The notes beneath the pieces were generated by a model. That model saw only the letters and a program-made list of their open reading frames with translations. It did not search any database and was not told the DNA's origin. A DNA stretch of 64,000 nucleotides from Fragum whitleyi. Its lineage: Eukaryota > Mollusca > Bivalvia > Cardiida > Cardiidae. Position 1 is the stretch's first letter. Each line of letters starts with the position of its first letter. The position numbers and the translations under genes are program-made. Shown here piece after piece: positions 9,746 to 21,187 of the stretch. The stretch lies in the NCBI GenBank assembly GCA_948146395.1, contig OX411547.1, positions 34,865,868-34,929,867 of the forward strand. Direction: 5' to 3'.

Positions 9746-11592
9746 ACACAAGCCCTGGATCTTATGTATCCCATTAAATAATTATTGATTAGATCCTACT
9801 TAATACCTAAAATCATGTTACACAGTCACTGTCTTGAAGTTATGAGAAAAAGTTCAGTTGGCAATTTTAGGATTGAGGTCAGGGATTGGCGTTAAAATGA
9901 GGCTGTGAATCAAGCCATATGCATCTGGTAAGAATGACTTTTTATAAAGAAACCTGAGATAGTGAATATATGTCTGTGTTGACAATCAATTAGAACTGAT
10001 TTATCCAAATATGTGATGTATCCGACCATATGGCAAGAAGGTATCGGTAACATATTTCGGATGAATTCAGCAATATTTAGGTTGAGCCTACAGACAATAA
10101 CTATTTGTAATGCTTATTATTGATAAATTGAATTCGATTAGACGTTTCATACATTAAATTATTCAAATGATCGATGAAAAGCAGAAAAATACCAATTATT
10201 TTTTCGCTGTCGTGTTGACAAATATACCGGTGTTGCGAATATAACTTCTCTGTGAAAATTTCATGATCAAAGTGCCACGAGTCACGCACGACCAAAAATC
10301 GGGAATACAAGATCGGATCTGTTCAAAAGTTATTTAGAGTGATTAAAAGAAAATGTAATATGAAATTAGGCAAAGCCTAGAAAACGGGCGAAAGAAAAAT
10401 CATTTGCTACTGCATAACTCCCCTTTCGGGTATTACTGGCAGGTTGCTCATCTTGCAAATTATACTGTTTCAGAAATGGTATGCACCGAGAATCCCTCTC
10501 CAGCTAGAAGGCCTAATATTTTCTGCCTTTCCTGTGTAGGGTACCTGTCAGTTTGCCATATCCACAAATCCAGTTGGTGTCTATGTGGCAGCTTATAGCT
10601 GTACAGTGTCCATTAAATGATCACACAGTTTTAATATTGTAATAGACATTGTCATTTAAGTTTAATTTTAAAAAGAAGCATTTTTTTTAAATTTCAAGGC
10701 TTTAAAAGAGACGGCAACATGTAGATGCTTTAATGTCATTAACATTACAGAGACATCACACTAAACCATACAATGTTTTTCCTGTATATATTTGAACAAA
10801 CTTTGGTCCCTGTATACCGGTAGTTATCGTAAGGTTGCTGAATCCTCTTATTTAGATCTAGATTAATAATCTATATATCTGTGTATGGGACCACTAGATT
10901 ACCTTGTGAATGCAGTGCAAACTCATCAAGAGCACCCTAAATGAATTATTATAAGATAGAAGATATTGTTCTTGATATTTATCTGGTAAATGGTGGCATA
11001 TCTACGCCACAATAAGAAAAGGAATATCTTGTGAGTGGTGGCACTGCTGTGCAAATATAAGATTTATAAGCATGTCAAATTACAAGACATGTCAAACATA
11101 TCAAATTCGCTTTTAATGAAGCCTCAGCCATCTGTTTATGAGTATAAGCACACTATCAACTCCGTAAGAAATTTGGACAATGTGCTAACACAAGTTTTTA
11201 AACAAGAAATATAAATATATATCTAGAATATTGAATTGCTATTTTAGATTTATAATAGCAAAAAAAAAGCAAATATGTTTACTAGAAGAGACTATTTTGA
11301 TACTCAGGATGAGATTTTTTTTCTTATTAATAAATAGCTTCCAACAAAGATTAATAAACCATATATTCAAGAATATATTTACTCTTTTGTCACATTGAAT
11401 CAAGACAGTAGTGAAAAGGAAGCCTCAAAGTTGTTGGCTTCATATAAACAGTTGTTCACCAGTATGTCTGTCTTTCTCAGTTGTTCTAAATTTCTCCAGA
11501 GTTATCAAAATTGAATAAAGATGTTATCATCTGCATTAAAAGCTATGGTTAATGAATCTTCTTTGTTTTGTTCCATTTTATTAGTAAACAAT

Positions 11593-11621
11593 ACGCCAAG
11601 GTCCAGTTATCACCTTGGCGT
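11593..11621. repeat. Small perfect hairpin
   Basis: ACGCCAAGGT and ACCTTGGCGT form a 10-bp stem around a 9-nt loop. It is not a terminator or histone stem-loop by context (no gene precedes it). Confidence 0.6.
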
Positions 11622-12599
11622 CTTTACTCTTCCGTGATTTTGTTGTGGATTTTGGCACCCATAATAAGGAATGCTCTTGTTTGATTATACCAGTACATGT
11701 ATTTATTTGTAATTGTTCCTTGTACATACGGTAGTTGAAATTTGAAACACAAAAAGAGGGGCATTTTTTTCTTTCACCAGACTTCTAGGTAAACAGTATT
11801 AGTATAACTAAATGAAATAAACCAATGTCAATTGATCCTATTTGCTTTGTTTCCTTTTATTGGATTTAACCCTTACCTACAATATACTGCTTTTCATTGA
11901 AATCTAGCATAGTAATTAAAACCAGGAGAATGAGAAAAACTTAAGATATACAATTTCTTTATTTTAGACAATATTATTTTCTCTATGGGAAAAATAGAAT
12001 TTGCTCATTTTAAAATAGACTCATACAGCACTTTTAAACAGCCTCAAATTTTGAGTCAATGCTTATTCATCTAAAGCTAAGTAGATCTATAAGACCAGGT
12101 TACTAAAAGCTTTAGCCTTAAACTTGCCAAGATCAGAAGCAATGCAGAAAGACTTTAAACTCATGGCCATTGCCCATACTAGCTCTCTATAAAAACATAA
12201 AGAAAGACAAAAACAAAAAAATCTTTTCATCCTTTGTAAGTACAAATATACTTTGGTTTCCTTGAGCTAGCAATTTTCCCTTTCTAAGATTTTTCCTGAC
12301 TTTAGTGCCTGTTCTAGATATTCAAAAAAGGAACAAATTCTAAGCCCAATCTAAATAAAGTATTGGATAAATTTGTTTTCTTAATCTTTTATTATAGATC
12401 AGTTTTGAAATTTATGAATTCTATATTGTTTGAAAATACTAAAATCACTTAAATAATGGGCAACTTAAAATTTTCTTGAAGACAGAAGCTGTCATTTTTG
12501 TAAAATATGCATAGACTGAAGATGTATGTCTTCTAGTCTAAAGGTTACCTTTCTACCTGGAAGTACTGGAATACTGGAGTGCCACCTCTGCCTCAATAT

Positions 12600-12930
12600 T
12601 CAGAATGAGGCTCAGTGACGTCACTGTTCTAAATGTAAACATTTTTTGAACTAGAATTTTCTGCCGTCGTAGAAGTTACGTAAAATCCCCTTTTTGATGA
12701 ATAATTAAAGAAATGACTGCCAAAATTTATTTTCTTTATTTAGTTAGGATTTTTTAGAAGGTAGGTTGACTGTATTGTACGATTTCTAGCTAAAAAATCT
12801 TCTTTAAAGTAATATTTGATAACCAGTCGGAAACTTGTTGTTGTTGTTGCAAAAAATTAGACTGTGTCTCGAAACACCTATTCAGGGTATAGGAAAGTGA
12901 GTGACCGGAAGGAGATAAACGGACGCGGCC
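12600..12930. promoter_or_regulatory. Promoter-like stretch with CRE and ETS motifs (weak)
   Basis: A less AT-rich patch contains a full cAMP-response palindrome TGACGTCA at 12616-12623 and an ETS-type ACCGGAAG at 12904-12911. It lies in the A-only block, upstream of CDK5RAP3 in that gene's direction, so it could hold its missing first exon. TGACGTCA also occurs inside dispersed repeats of this window, which weakens the case. Confidence 0.2.
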
Positions 12931-13061
12931 TGACATAGGAGGTTTTTATGGGGAAATCAAAATGGACGATTTGACTTGAACGGTATATGAGTTCTGTTTC
13001 TATTGTTTGTTATTTTACTTCTGTTTTCTCAATATATACCTGTAAGCTATAGGCGGTCTTC

Positions 13062-13084
13062 AGACCGGGCCTTCGGCCCGGTCT
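13062..13084. repeat. GC-rich hairpin
   Basis: AGACCGGGCC and GGCCCGGTCT form a perfect 10-bp stem with a TTC loop, a sharp GC island in AT-rich DNA. It is at the edge of the block missing from copy B, 8 bp from the breakpoint. Confidence 0.7.
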
Positions 13085-13545
13085 TTCGCCCGTATCAACT
13101 CGATCTCCTCTATTTTATTTATCAAAACAATGGCATTTCATTTTTTTTTACGGAACTGCCCAAGTCGCCCGTCAGTCAGTCAGTCCGATTTTCGCACGGT
13201 CTAGATAATTACTACATCAAGGTACTCCTAAATATGGATAATGGATTTCGAAGGTAGACCGAGTAATTTAGCACGATTTTTCCCAATTTTCAGATGTGCC
13301 ACCATTTTGTAAGTAAATTTCTGATAGCTCCAATGTCAAGGTCACGGCTCATTGTCCCGGAAATGATTAACGAATTTTTTTCAGTATTGTTTGGCAGCCT
13401 TCCCCCTCAAAACAAAATAGTTATTATTAGATGATCTTACATTTTTATATTACTCAAATATGTGTTAGTTGTAAAATAGTTTCTCTAACTTATCTAGACA
13501 AATTTGTCATAGAAATCATACCGACAAAATCATTTACTTCTTTGA

Positions 13546-13561
13546 TAAATAAAAAAATAAA

Positions 13562-13634
<73 letters not shown>
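13546..13634 (+). repeat. (TAAA)n microsatellite, copy A
   Basis: About 18-20 units of AAAT. The paralogous position in copy B (25905-26085) is expanded to about twice this length and interrupted. Confidence 0.95.
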
Positions 13635-13635
<1 letters not shown>

Positions 13636-13814
13636 GATAAAACTTGGCGAAGTTTTAAGGGTTTCCTACCTTTAAGTTTAACCTTACCGAGTAATACCTT
13701 GCGGTAGTTTGCCGGGCTATCTAATGATACACAGTCTTCACTTTTTGCATTGAAGACACATATGAGCCCGTCTAAGAGTATTTTTGGGTAGCCAGGCAAG
13801 CTTCTCATTTCTTT

Positions 13815-15111
13815 CTATCATGACCTTGTCTTGCTTGATTTTAGTAAGGCTTTTGACAAGGTCAATCACTCTAAGCTCCTCTACAAGCTACGTAACTATG
13901 GTGTCGGAGGCAGCAGCCTGGCGTGGATTGGGGCATTTCTTGCAGGTAGGTCGCAGAGGGTAGTGATCGAGAACGTAGCATCCGATACTGTCCCAGTAAC
14001 CTCTGATGTTCCTCAGGGGTCTGTTCTTGGTCCTATCCTCTTTCTAATATACATTAACGATCTGCCTCAAGAAGTTGCCTTACGTGTCAGGTTGTTTGCT
14101 GATGACACTGCTGCATACCTTGCCATTTCACGAGAGGCGGACTCTGTCATACTGCAGAACGACCTGGATCGGCTACACCAGTGGGAGCTGCAATGGGATA
14201 TGGAGCTCAATCCAAGTAAATGCAATGTCATCCATATTACCAAAGCCAGAACTCCTATCCCTACCCAATACACACTTCATGGGCAAGTGCTTGAAGCTGT
14301 TAAGCATTCCAAGTACCTTGGTGTGTAGATATGTGATGACTTATCATTTAACCACCACATAGGTAAAGTTGCCAGTGCTGGAAACAAGGCCCTAGGATTC
14401 ATAAGGCGCAATATCAAACCAAAGCACCAGGGTATACGCGCAATGGCCTACAAGTCACTTGTCCGTCCCATACTTGAGTATGCTTCCCCTGTGTGGAGCC
14501 CCCATACCAAACAAAATACTCGAAAACTGGAGATGGTCCAGCACAGAGCTGCAAGGTGGGTCACATCAGACTACTCCACATACGTGAGTGTGACTGCCAT
14601 GCTTTGTACACTTGGTTGGCGCACTCTTGAAAACAGACGCACAGATGCCAGACTCTGTCTGTTTTATAAAATTATAAATGGCCTTGTTGTAGTCCCAGTA
14701 CCACCATATCTCCAACATCCCACAAGACTCACAAGACACTCACATCCCCTCGCATACAGACAGCTGCAAGCCACTTCAAATGTTTACAAATACTCATTCT
14801 ATCCTCTAGCTGTTGTGGAGTGGAACCGTCTGCCGTCAAAAATTGTCATGCTGCCGACATTTGACTCCTTTAAAAGAGGAGTCAGCAGTATTGATCATTG
14901 TAAACCATAAAAAGTATATCTGTTTTTATCCGTTTTATCTGCACTGTACATTAAACGTCACAACTTTTAACAGCACATTACTATCTTTTTCACAGTCCCA
15001 CATTACTTTTCATTCACTTTTCCCATCTTTTAACAACTTGCACTGACGCGCAGGCCTGCACAAAATCTCCGCGAGGGGGTGTTGCAGTACTAATAGATAG
15101 ATAAATAGATA
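13815..15111 (+). mobile_element. 5'-truncated non-LTR retrotransposon (Jockey/CR1-type) with GATA-like tail
   Basis: Contains the C-terminal half of a reverse transcriptase, a short 3' UTR (CGCGAGGGGGTGTTGCAGTA) and a tail of GATA/AATA units (15091-15111). Copy B reads CAATCTTCTATCTAGCATTTGG where A has CAAGCTTCT...LINE...AGCATTTGG, so B is the unoccupied site. The 5' end begins inside the RT domain, as expected for incomplete target-primed reverse transcription. The 5' boundary is uncertain by ~15 bp. Confidence 0.92.
13831..14910 (+). pseudogene. Reverse transcriptase, C-terminal half, with one in-frame stop
   Basis: 360 codons in one frame, interrupted only by TAG at 14326-14328, which falls after KYLGV and before ICDD. 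Visible RT landmarks in order are LDFSKAFDKV, SDVPQGSVLGPILFLIYIND (motif B region), LFADDTAAYL (catalytic F/YADD, motif C), LNPSKCNV, KYLGV, then the post-RT region YKSLVRPILEYASPVWSP, MVQHRAARWV and VVEWNRLP. These suit Jockey/CR1-superfamily elements. The endonuclease and RT motifs before LDFSKAF are missing through 5' truncation. One stop in 360 codons suggests recent insertion; a CAG to TAG change would explain it. It cannot make an active enzyme. Confidence 0.93.
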
Positions 15112-15914
15112 GCATTTGGACGTCGATTGGTTCTGTATTTTTCTTTACTGCATACAAAAAACCTATTTATTTCGCACTTTCAACTTGCCACTCGCGAATA
15201 TTTTACAAAAATGATTATCTCTATATATTAATAAAACTTTCAAAAGCATCCCATTAGAACCTGCCTAATGGAAGTCAACCAAAATATACAGAAATGATCA
15301 TTACGCGTTCATTTTTCACAGTTACTTTTAGAATCGTGATCGGATGACGACAATTGTCTTTGTGGAGGTTCCGATTCGGAGCTATGAAGGGAGGTGATTC
15401 AGTCGAATAAATGAATATATTTGGGGTGGAAGCTGTTTCCCTTACATATACATGTAAGCAGACCGTCTTTTTGCAAAGTTTGTCGTGATAACCGTAATTT
15501 GCATTATCTCAGTATAAAAAATCAAATTGAATGCAAATTTTTAGTTGATTCCAAGATGACCGCAAATCGGATCCACATTGTGTCGTCTAGAAATAGCCGA
15601 AATTTGTTTTTTTTTGAGATGTGTGTATTAGCGAACAAATGGACTTTCGAAATGAAATTTGTGATTTGAAATCTGTTTTAAATCTCATTTCATCTTTCCT
15701 TGCATATTAAGGAATTATACTAGCCCCAATCGATCACTCTTTGACTACCCCTCTCAAAGCTGTGTAAAAATTGTGTAAGAAAAAAGAAATGGCTAATCAA
15801 ATGTTGACACAAGCAGTTTTTAAAAGGGATTTTACATGAATCCCCCAATTGTTAATATTAGATTCCCTCTTGATAATCAGAAGTCCCTTCCTTCATTTAC
15901 ATAATGTTGACTGG

Positions 15915-16606
15915 TGATTCTGTCGTAATCTATCGGAGGATAGTGTAGCTTGAAGGGACAAGTTTACCAGTCTACACTTGTAGAAGTTTTTATGAAGAGC
16001 AATGAAAACACTTTTTGGGAAATATTCGAATAACTTTGCAATCCAAGGATCCTTGTTTCGCGCATCTTCACGAGCCAAGGGATATCGAATCGATTGCTTC
16101 TTCTTCTAAGATAAGTTAAACGTTCGTAACCTTTGGTTCGACAAGATGTGTTTCGCGATATTCCTAACAAATGTAACGAACTCTGAAGATTGAAAAATAT
16201 ATTTTCATTGGGAGATCATCTTAATTCAATGGCGGATCCAGCGGGGTTCGGGAGGGGGGGGGGTTTAGAACAAACCCCTCTCGTATCCATATTACTTCAT
16301 TGTAGATGACAAATTCAATCAATTTTTGCAAAACGAGAAAATAGATACACTTTTTGTAGTTTTCGAATCATATGAACTTAAATTCTACAAATAAAAGATA
16401 TAGAATGTGCAGAATTTGAGCAATTAGTGTCATAGTATCCATATCTGTATGGAAAGGGAAACTACGGAAATAATAACTCGAATACTGTAGGTCTACTTCT
16501 AACCCCCTTTATAGACCATGGATTCGCCGCTGTAGATATAAAAGAATTCTAATGGAATTGCTTTCTTTAAGATGATGGGATCCCTCCCACTTTTTTAGGA
16601 CCTGTG
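15915..16606 (+). other. Second block present only in copy A
   Basis: B reads GTTGACTGGACCCTG across this point; A has ~690 bp between GACTGG and GGACCCTG. TGG is shared at both edges, consistent with a microhomology deletion in B. It contains the hAT-like MITE at 16227-16532; the two overlapping minus-strand frames at 15893-16170 look like chance. Confidence 0.75.
16227..16532 (+). mobile_element. hAT-like MITE (GGCGGATCCA type), decayed
   Basis: Ends CAATGGCGGATCCAGCGGGG and CCATGGATTCGCCGCTG, with G/C runs just inside, as in widespread hAT-derived MITEs whose termini read CAGTGGCGGATCC. No clean 8-bp target duplication is left. A lone end of the same type is at 47105-47167. Confidence 0.6.
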
Positions 16607-16765
16607 GACCCTGTATACTGCTAGTGTCGAACCACGTTCTTGTGACGAGTAATTTCTTCATCATACACATTGTTATTTTCAACGTTAAAAGAAGTTTGTT
16701 TTTTTTTTTGAAAAAAGTGTCATCAACTAAAGATTGTCGTCTGTAACTTCTTTGAAATTGAACCG

Positions 16766-16905
16766 TGACCCGTCGCGCGAAAAGGGACCATCAGGATAGT
16801 GCGTAAACTGTCAACCCTAGTCAGACTGCGCGGTGCGCAGACTGACTAGGGTCGATTCTTTTCAACTGAGGTGATTTTCTTGATATAGAATAATCACTCA
16901 TATTT
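16766..16905. mobile_element. Foldback family D copy: hairpin with CAGACTGCGC core
   Basis: GCGAAAAGGGACCATCAG flank, then CCCTAGTCAGACTGCGC paired with GCGCAGACTGACTAGGG, then TAGAATAATCACTC. The same layout recurs at 21670, 22610, 27236 (half), 30550, 31490 and 58985. No coding content. Confidence 0.75.
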
Positions 16906-17049
16906 TTCATAAAGTTGTTTCCGAAATAGGCATTCGTGTTTATCTGTGATTGATCTAGGGTTGTTTTACTAAAGTTCTTAAAATCATTTTTGTTTAAGAA
17001 AAAAAAAGTTAATTCTACAGTGGTAACTAATTATGAAATTCTGCCATGC

Positions 17050-17090
17050 ACCATCACATTGGAATCGTCTTATAAAGACGATTCCAATGT
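17050..17090. repeat. Palindrome, copy A
   Basis: ATCACATTGGAATCGTCTT is followed, after a TATA-like centre, by AAGACGATTCCAATGTGAT. The copy-B version is at ~27385-27424. Confidence 0.8.
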
Positions 17091-17831
17091 GATATTGCGA
17101 GGCAGAAACTAACAATGAATGGGAAAACCAAGTACGATTTGTGATCTTGACTTACGATTATTTTTATCGTAAGAAGTTAGGGTAACGGGCCCAAGATCTC
17201 CCGCTTTTCAAATATTTCATTTCGGGAGTTCCAAGATGGCCTTTTTTCGCGTCACGGGTCACATTTTAAAATCGTGTCGTCTAGAAATGGCTTCTAATGT
17301 GTGTAATTAAGATGTGCAACGCTGCAAGATTGTATCGTATTTGAAAGTAATCATATCTCAACGGGTTGCACAGTAACACATAATTTAACGCAAGACTGGG
17401 TGCATATTTACATGATATCCTTCATACAATCCCACACTTTTTATGATAAAAATATATTTTAACCATACTCAAAAAATAAATGTCGCTATAGCATAAGTTT
17501 TAGATAAATTGATCTATTATTTTCAACACAAACATGTTGTTACTATATGTTAATATACTATTCCAGTAATTATCACTTAATATATTTTCAGTCCTCCAAA
17601 TCGGTGGTTGAAATAAGTAAATGAGAAAGAAGAATTTCAAGCGGAAGTACGACAAAAATAGGGTAGATTTAAGTGTAATTTTGTGTAAGCGCTGGATAGT
17701 AGAAATGTTACAAGGAAATTAAAAAATACGGTACATCTGTATGTTTGTGTCAATTTCGTATTTTTCGTTCTTTTTCTTTTCTTTTTTTACATGACTTTGA
17801 ATCAGGTTAAACCTCGCTTTTAACAATTTTT

Positions 17832-17895
17832 CAGTAATGACGCGGCGGCTGGGGGCACACAAAAATAGATTCATGGTATAGCCAGGTCCCGGGTA
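17832..17895 (-). mobile_element. SINE tail fragment, copy A
   Basis: TCAGTAATGACGCGGCGGCTG and GATTCATGGTAT match the tail part of the 42508/44332 SINE family. The same fragment is at 28192-28262 in copy B. Confidence 0.6.
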
Positions 17896-17910
17896 TAAGT
17901 ACTCCTTTTA

Positions 17911-18131
17911 CTCTTTGCTGTTTAATCCCTGCTTTCACGTGCCGGTGATTTTATGATTGAGAAAAAATTGTGAAAAAAGAAGAAATTGCTTCTGACAAGC
18001 AATGTCTTCTTTTTCCACACTATTTTTCACCCTACTGAATTGTTATCAATTCAATTTAAATCCACTTTTAAATATGATTTACAAAACCTTTGAATTTGGA
18101 CAGGTCTAAAATTTTGTAAAACAGAAAAGAG
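17911..18131 (-). mobile_element. piggyBac-like MITE, copy 2 (in segmental copy A)
   Basis: Reverse orientation to copy 1: CTCTTTGCTGTTTAATCCC to AGAAAAGAG. The flanks have decayed to TTTA on the left and TTAA on the right. Same central AGAAATTGCTT hairpin. Confidence 0.75.
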
Positions 18132-18368
18132 TTAAAGACTCTTTTTCCATACTGCGGTACTTTCTTTTGATGTCGTTCTGGTCTTACTCTTCGTTCAGGA
18201 TGACAAAACGGTGCAAACTGTTCGCAAATTATAAAAGTGTTTCATTTTCAAACAGTTTTCTCCGTTTTGTCAGCGTGAACGGAGAAGAGTAGATTTCCAA
18301 AGTACCTTGACCTTGATGATCCTAACTTATCATAGGTTTTGATTCATCACAAACTTCTCATCATCAGA

Positions 18369-18614
18369 GCCCGAGGTTATAAAACTATTTTTGATCACAA
18401 CATTTCCTTCGACTTAAAATTCAATTAAATGTATGAAAACAAAAGATAATAGTAATAAGTTGTTATTTATAACAACTTATTATTATTACCTTTCATTTTC
18501 GTATATTGATATGAATATCACAGCAGAATTACGTCTTTAATCTCAAATTGAAATTTGAAAAAAAAAAAAAAAAAAAACTGAGTTGAGAATGAGAAAAGTT
18601 TTATAACCTTTGGC
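18369..18614 (+). mobile_element. ~246-bp MITE unique to copy A (AGGTTATAAAACT termini)
   Basis: Ends GCCCGAGGTTATAAAACTA and AGTTTTATAACCTTTGGC are inverted repeats. Copy B at 28725-28732 reads TCAGAAGC, an unoccupied site. It contains a nested hairpin (AATAAGTTGTTATTTATAAC...) and a poly(A) run. The flanking bases CAGAG and CAGAAG may be the eroded target duplication. Confidence 0.75.
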
Positions 18615-18689
18615 CCAGAAGTGTCGGTGAGCTTAGAGAATTCTAGGGTAATTTGTATTAGTTCGAGCCTTCAGGGCGTGCCATTGGTC

Positions 18690-18858
18690 AATTTGGTACA
18701 GATAAAAACATCGTGAAACTGACACTCATTACGATCAAAATCATTCTAATTCATTCACTCAGCGCCCCATTCAATCATTCCAAACACTCCCACAAATCGA
18801 TCAAAAAAGCTCCGAAATTATTAGAAAGCATTCCGAAATCGTTCAAGACCATCAACAT
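18690..18858 (+). repeat. Family-E dispersed repeat, 5' part (interrupted by the TTAA element)
   Basis: Contains CATCGTGAAACTGACAC, ACGATCAAAATCATTCTAAT, AAATCGATCAAAAA and GTTCAAGACCATCAACATTT. The same words in the same order occur at 28780, 39385 and 56275. The remaining part continues at 20241. Confidence 0.75.
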
Positions 18859-18862
18859 TTAA

Positions 18863-20236
18863 GGTAGTCTGACACCATTATGCACTTGTTCCAATCTTTA
18901 TCAAATTAATATATTTCGAAGAGCGTTCCTTTCCGATAATGTGACCAAAAAATCAGCATAGATTTCCACTCATTTTTCGGAGAAAATGGGAATTTTTGGA
19001 AATACAATTTTTTCTCGCAAAATTTCAAGAAAAGGAAGATAAGAAGCTGAATGATACCCTTTAATGTTAGTGAGTTGGTACACATGATTAATGATAAGTT
19101 ACACTTACAAGACGAAAATGCAGGAAAAACATTCACGAAAAAATACTCGTTTATTCACCTCAATCTAATTTTTATTTTCAAATCAATACAAAACATACTC
19201 CTACATTAAATATAGTTGAATTAATAAGATAGAAACTTAAAAGGTAAGATAAAGTAGGTGTATCCAGGCATTTTTGGACACTTTGCTTTCCTTGAAAGTA
19301 CCAACCCTCCAAATTCAGGCGCTTACCTATTTTCGTTTTCTTTGAATAAATATCCATAAGACATGAGTTTAATATTATTTGCTGTAATACAAAACTTGTA
19401 CCTCATTGATATTTGTACTACTATTTAAGTTTTACATACTGATAATCCTGGCATCATGTAAGAGGCCATTTAGGGGGATGGGTGGGTTAGATGAAGACTT
19501 GTTCCTTTGGGGCTTTTCTTTCCTTACAGGACAAAATCAAATTTCGATTTCTACACGTGTAATTATTACTGAGAAGGAAGGATGCTTCTACTTCTTATTT
19601 CCTTTTGCAAAGGAAACAGCATTATGCAAGAATAAAAAAAATATAATCAGACATAAGGTGATGCATTTCAGGCAACAATTTTAAGCGTCCATATCATACT
19701 AAATATCTAAGTCCCAATTGTTGAATCATCTAAAAAAATCAAATGACAAAAACAGTTGAAAGATAATGCAATGGCAGAGAAAAGCCAGACTATAACATTA
19801 AAATAAAAGGAAACATTGCTTGCAACAAGAGTTTTATTACTTTCCAATAAAATATCACATTTTTTTCAAAACGTTTGCTATGAGAGAAATAAACTTTCGC
19901 CATTTAAGCTTCTGTGGTATTGTTACCTACCAAATTTAATTCCAATGTCCCAGTCGGAAATAGTACTTGTAAAATTGGAAAGGAAAATCCCCCCCATCAA
20001 TATTACTCAATTTTTAAAAGGGTTTACAATTTTATAACCAAATAATTTTCACCACAGCAGAAAAAAATCATTTTATTGCAATATAATTTCAAAACAACAT
20101 AACAATAATCTACCAAACACACGAATCTTTGATACAAAAAATAACGAACGGTGTATTTTTTTTCTTTTTATTAAAGGGGGGGGGGGGTAATATTTTTGCT
20201 AAATCGAGTTAAGGTTTCCAATTGTGTCAGATAGCC
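18863..20236 (+). mobile_element. 1.37-kb TTAA-flanked DNA element with GG...CC ends, unique to copy A
   Basis: Starts GGTAGTCTGACACC and ends GTGTCAGATAGCC, bounded by TTAA (18859-18862, 20237-20240). Copy B reads CATTTAATTCAAA, a precise unoccupied site with one TTAA. TTAA duplication with TTAAGG ends recalls Kolobok/T2-type elements. No transposase is visible; the open frames inside (e.g. 19136-18906) are low-complexity and unrecognised, so it is non-autonomous or decayed. It interrupts a family-E repeat. Confidence 0.88.
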
Positions 20237-20240
20237 TTAA

Positions 20241-20835
20241 TTCAAATCGATCAGAGTATGCGACGTTTTTTGAGCGGGTGTGGATTTTACAGCGACTGAT
20301 TGGTCCATAAAAACACATAAGCGGAAAATTATGTATATTTTATTAAAGGGATGTAAAATTTATAAGTAATTTTGTTTATCATGAACAAAATTAGCAAAAT
20401 TGAATTACCTCCCTTCAATTTCACTGAAAACCTCGCTCCACACACCCATTCAATATCATTCCAAAAGCATTCAGAAATATTTTATCTTGTCTTGTTTCAA
20501 GATGTTCTTATCTGTAGCACTCGTCCACGGGAACAATAGGCTTCGTAATTTTACGATTCCTCCGAGATGGTCCGTTTTAACTTGACGGGCCTCACATATT
20601 TACATGAGTTCGAGCACGGACACTGTCGGCAGTGGGACAAAAAGATCGTGATATTACGGTCATGCGTTCAGGACGACAGAACGATGCATGAAACCGTTTG
20701 CAAATTATACCCCGCTTTGCACGCAAGTGAACGTGCAAAATGGGGTATAATAAGCAAACAGTTTGAACCGTTTTGTTATCCAGAACGCACGACAGAATCG
20801 AAAATACAAAGTAACGAGATGTTTGCTCTCTAGCC
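20241..20835 (+). repeat. Family-E dispersed repeat, 3' part, with large hairpin
   Basis: Continues with GACTGATTGGTCCATAAAAA, ACACATAAGCGGAAAA, ACCTCCCTTCAATTTCACTG and a hairpin near 20660-20790: GCGTTCAGGACGACAGAACG ... CAAATTATACCCCGCTTTGC against GGGGTATAATAAGCAAACAG ... CGTTTTGTTATCCAGAACGC. The hairpin recurs at 29345-29475 and as halves at 18190, 28560, 39850 and 61915. Frames across it are palindrome artefacts. Confidence 0.7.
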
Positions 20836-21187
20836 GACGAAAAATTGCAATGCCCCGAAATTCTTTGACACGCCAACAATGCGGATAAATGATCTATCAA
20901 TATGAGAACGAACTGTTATTATGTATAGAGAGTATAATAGAAGGAAATTTGCCAATTTTCTCTTTCTTTAGTCGATAATTGGGTCTGCATATTTCAATTT
21001 ATATACTCTTGATTTATATATCAATACAATTGAGAAAATTTATTTCGGTTACTCTACTTGAATTATTTGTGTTTTTATTTAATTACTTGTTATTTCTAGT
21101 GCTTTTGCTTCCTTTAAGGATTTCCACTTCTTATTCGATTTATAGATTTGTGCATTGTGAATTATGATTATCACAAGCGCGGAAATC

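Larger units (their letters stand above)
10358..13094 (+). other. Block present only in copy A; no gene recognised
   Basis: B passes directly from AGAAAATGTA to TCAACT, skipping these 2.7 kb. GTA is present at both A edges (10355-10357 and 13092-13094), which fits a microhomology deletion in B. The block is AT-rich and apparently not repetitive elsewhere in the window. I found open stretches near 10400-10620 but no frame with both splice sites and family resemblance. Confidence 0.75.

Noticed and set aside
10101..10310. 69-codon minus-strand frame present in both duplication copies (also 25210-25419)
   Set aside because: Open in both, but the differences are six replacement to one silent, with no recognisable family or splice sites; likely neutral sequence that happens to lack stops.
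10404..10630. Protein-like stretches (WYAPRIPLQLEGLIF and STNPVGVYVAAYSC) in one plus frame
   Set aside because: A stop separates them, the acceptor is weak and I could not tie them to any family.
14067..14362. Overlapping frames on both strands within the LINE
   Set aside because: Shadows of the reverse transcriptase frame 13831-14910.
20567..20900. Frames on both strands across 20.6-20.9 kb and the equivalent at 29251-29517
   Set aside because: They translate the long hairpin of the family-E repeat; the mirrored peptides on opposite strands show it is palindrome-derived.
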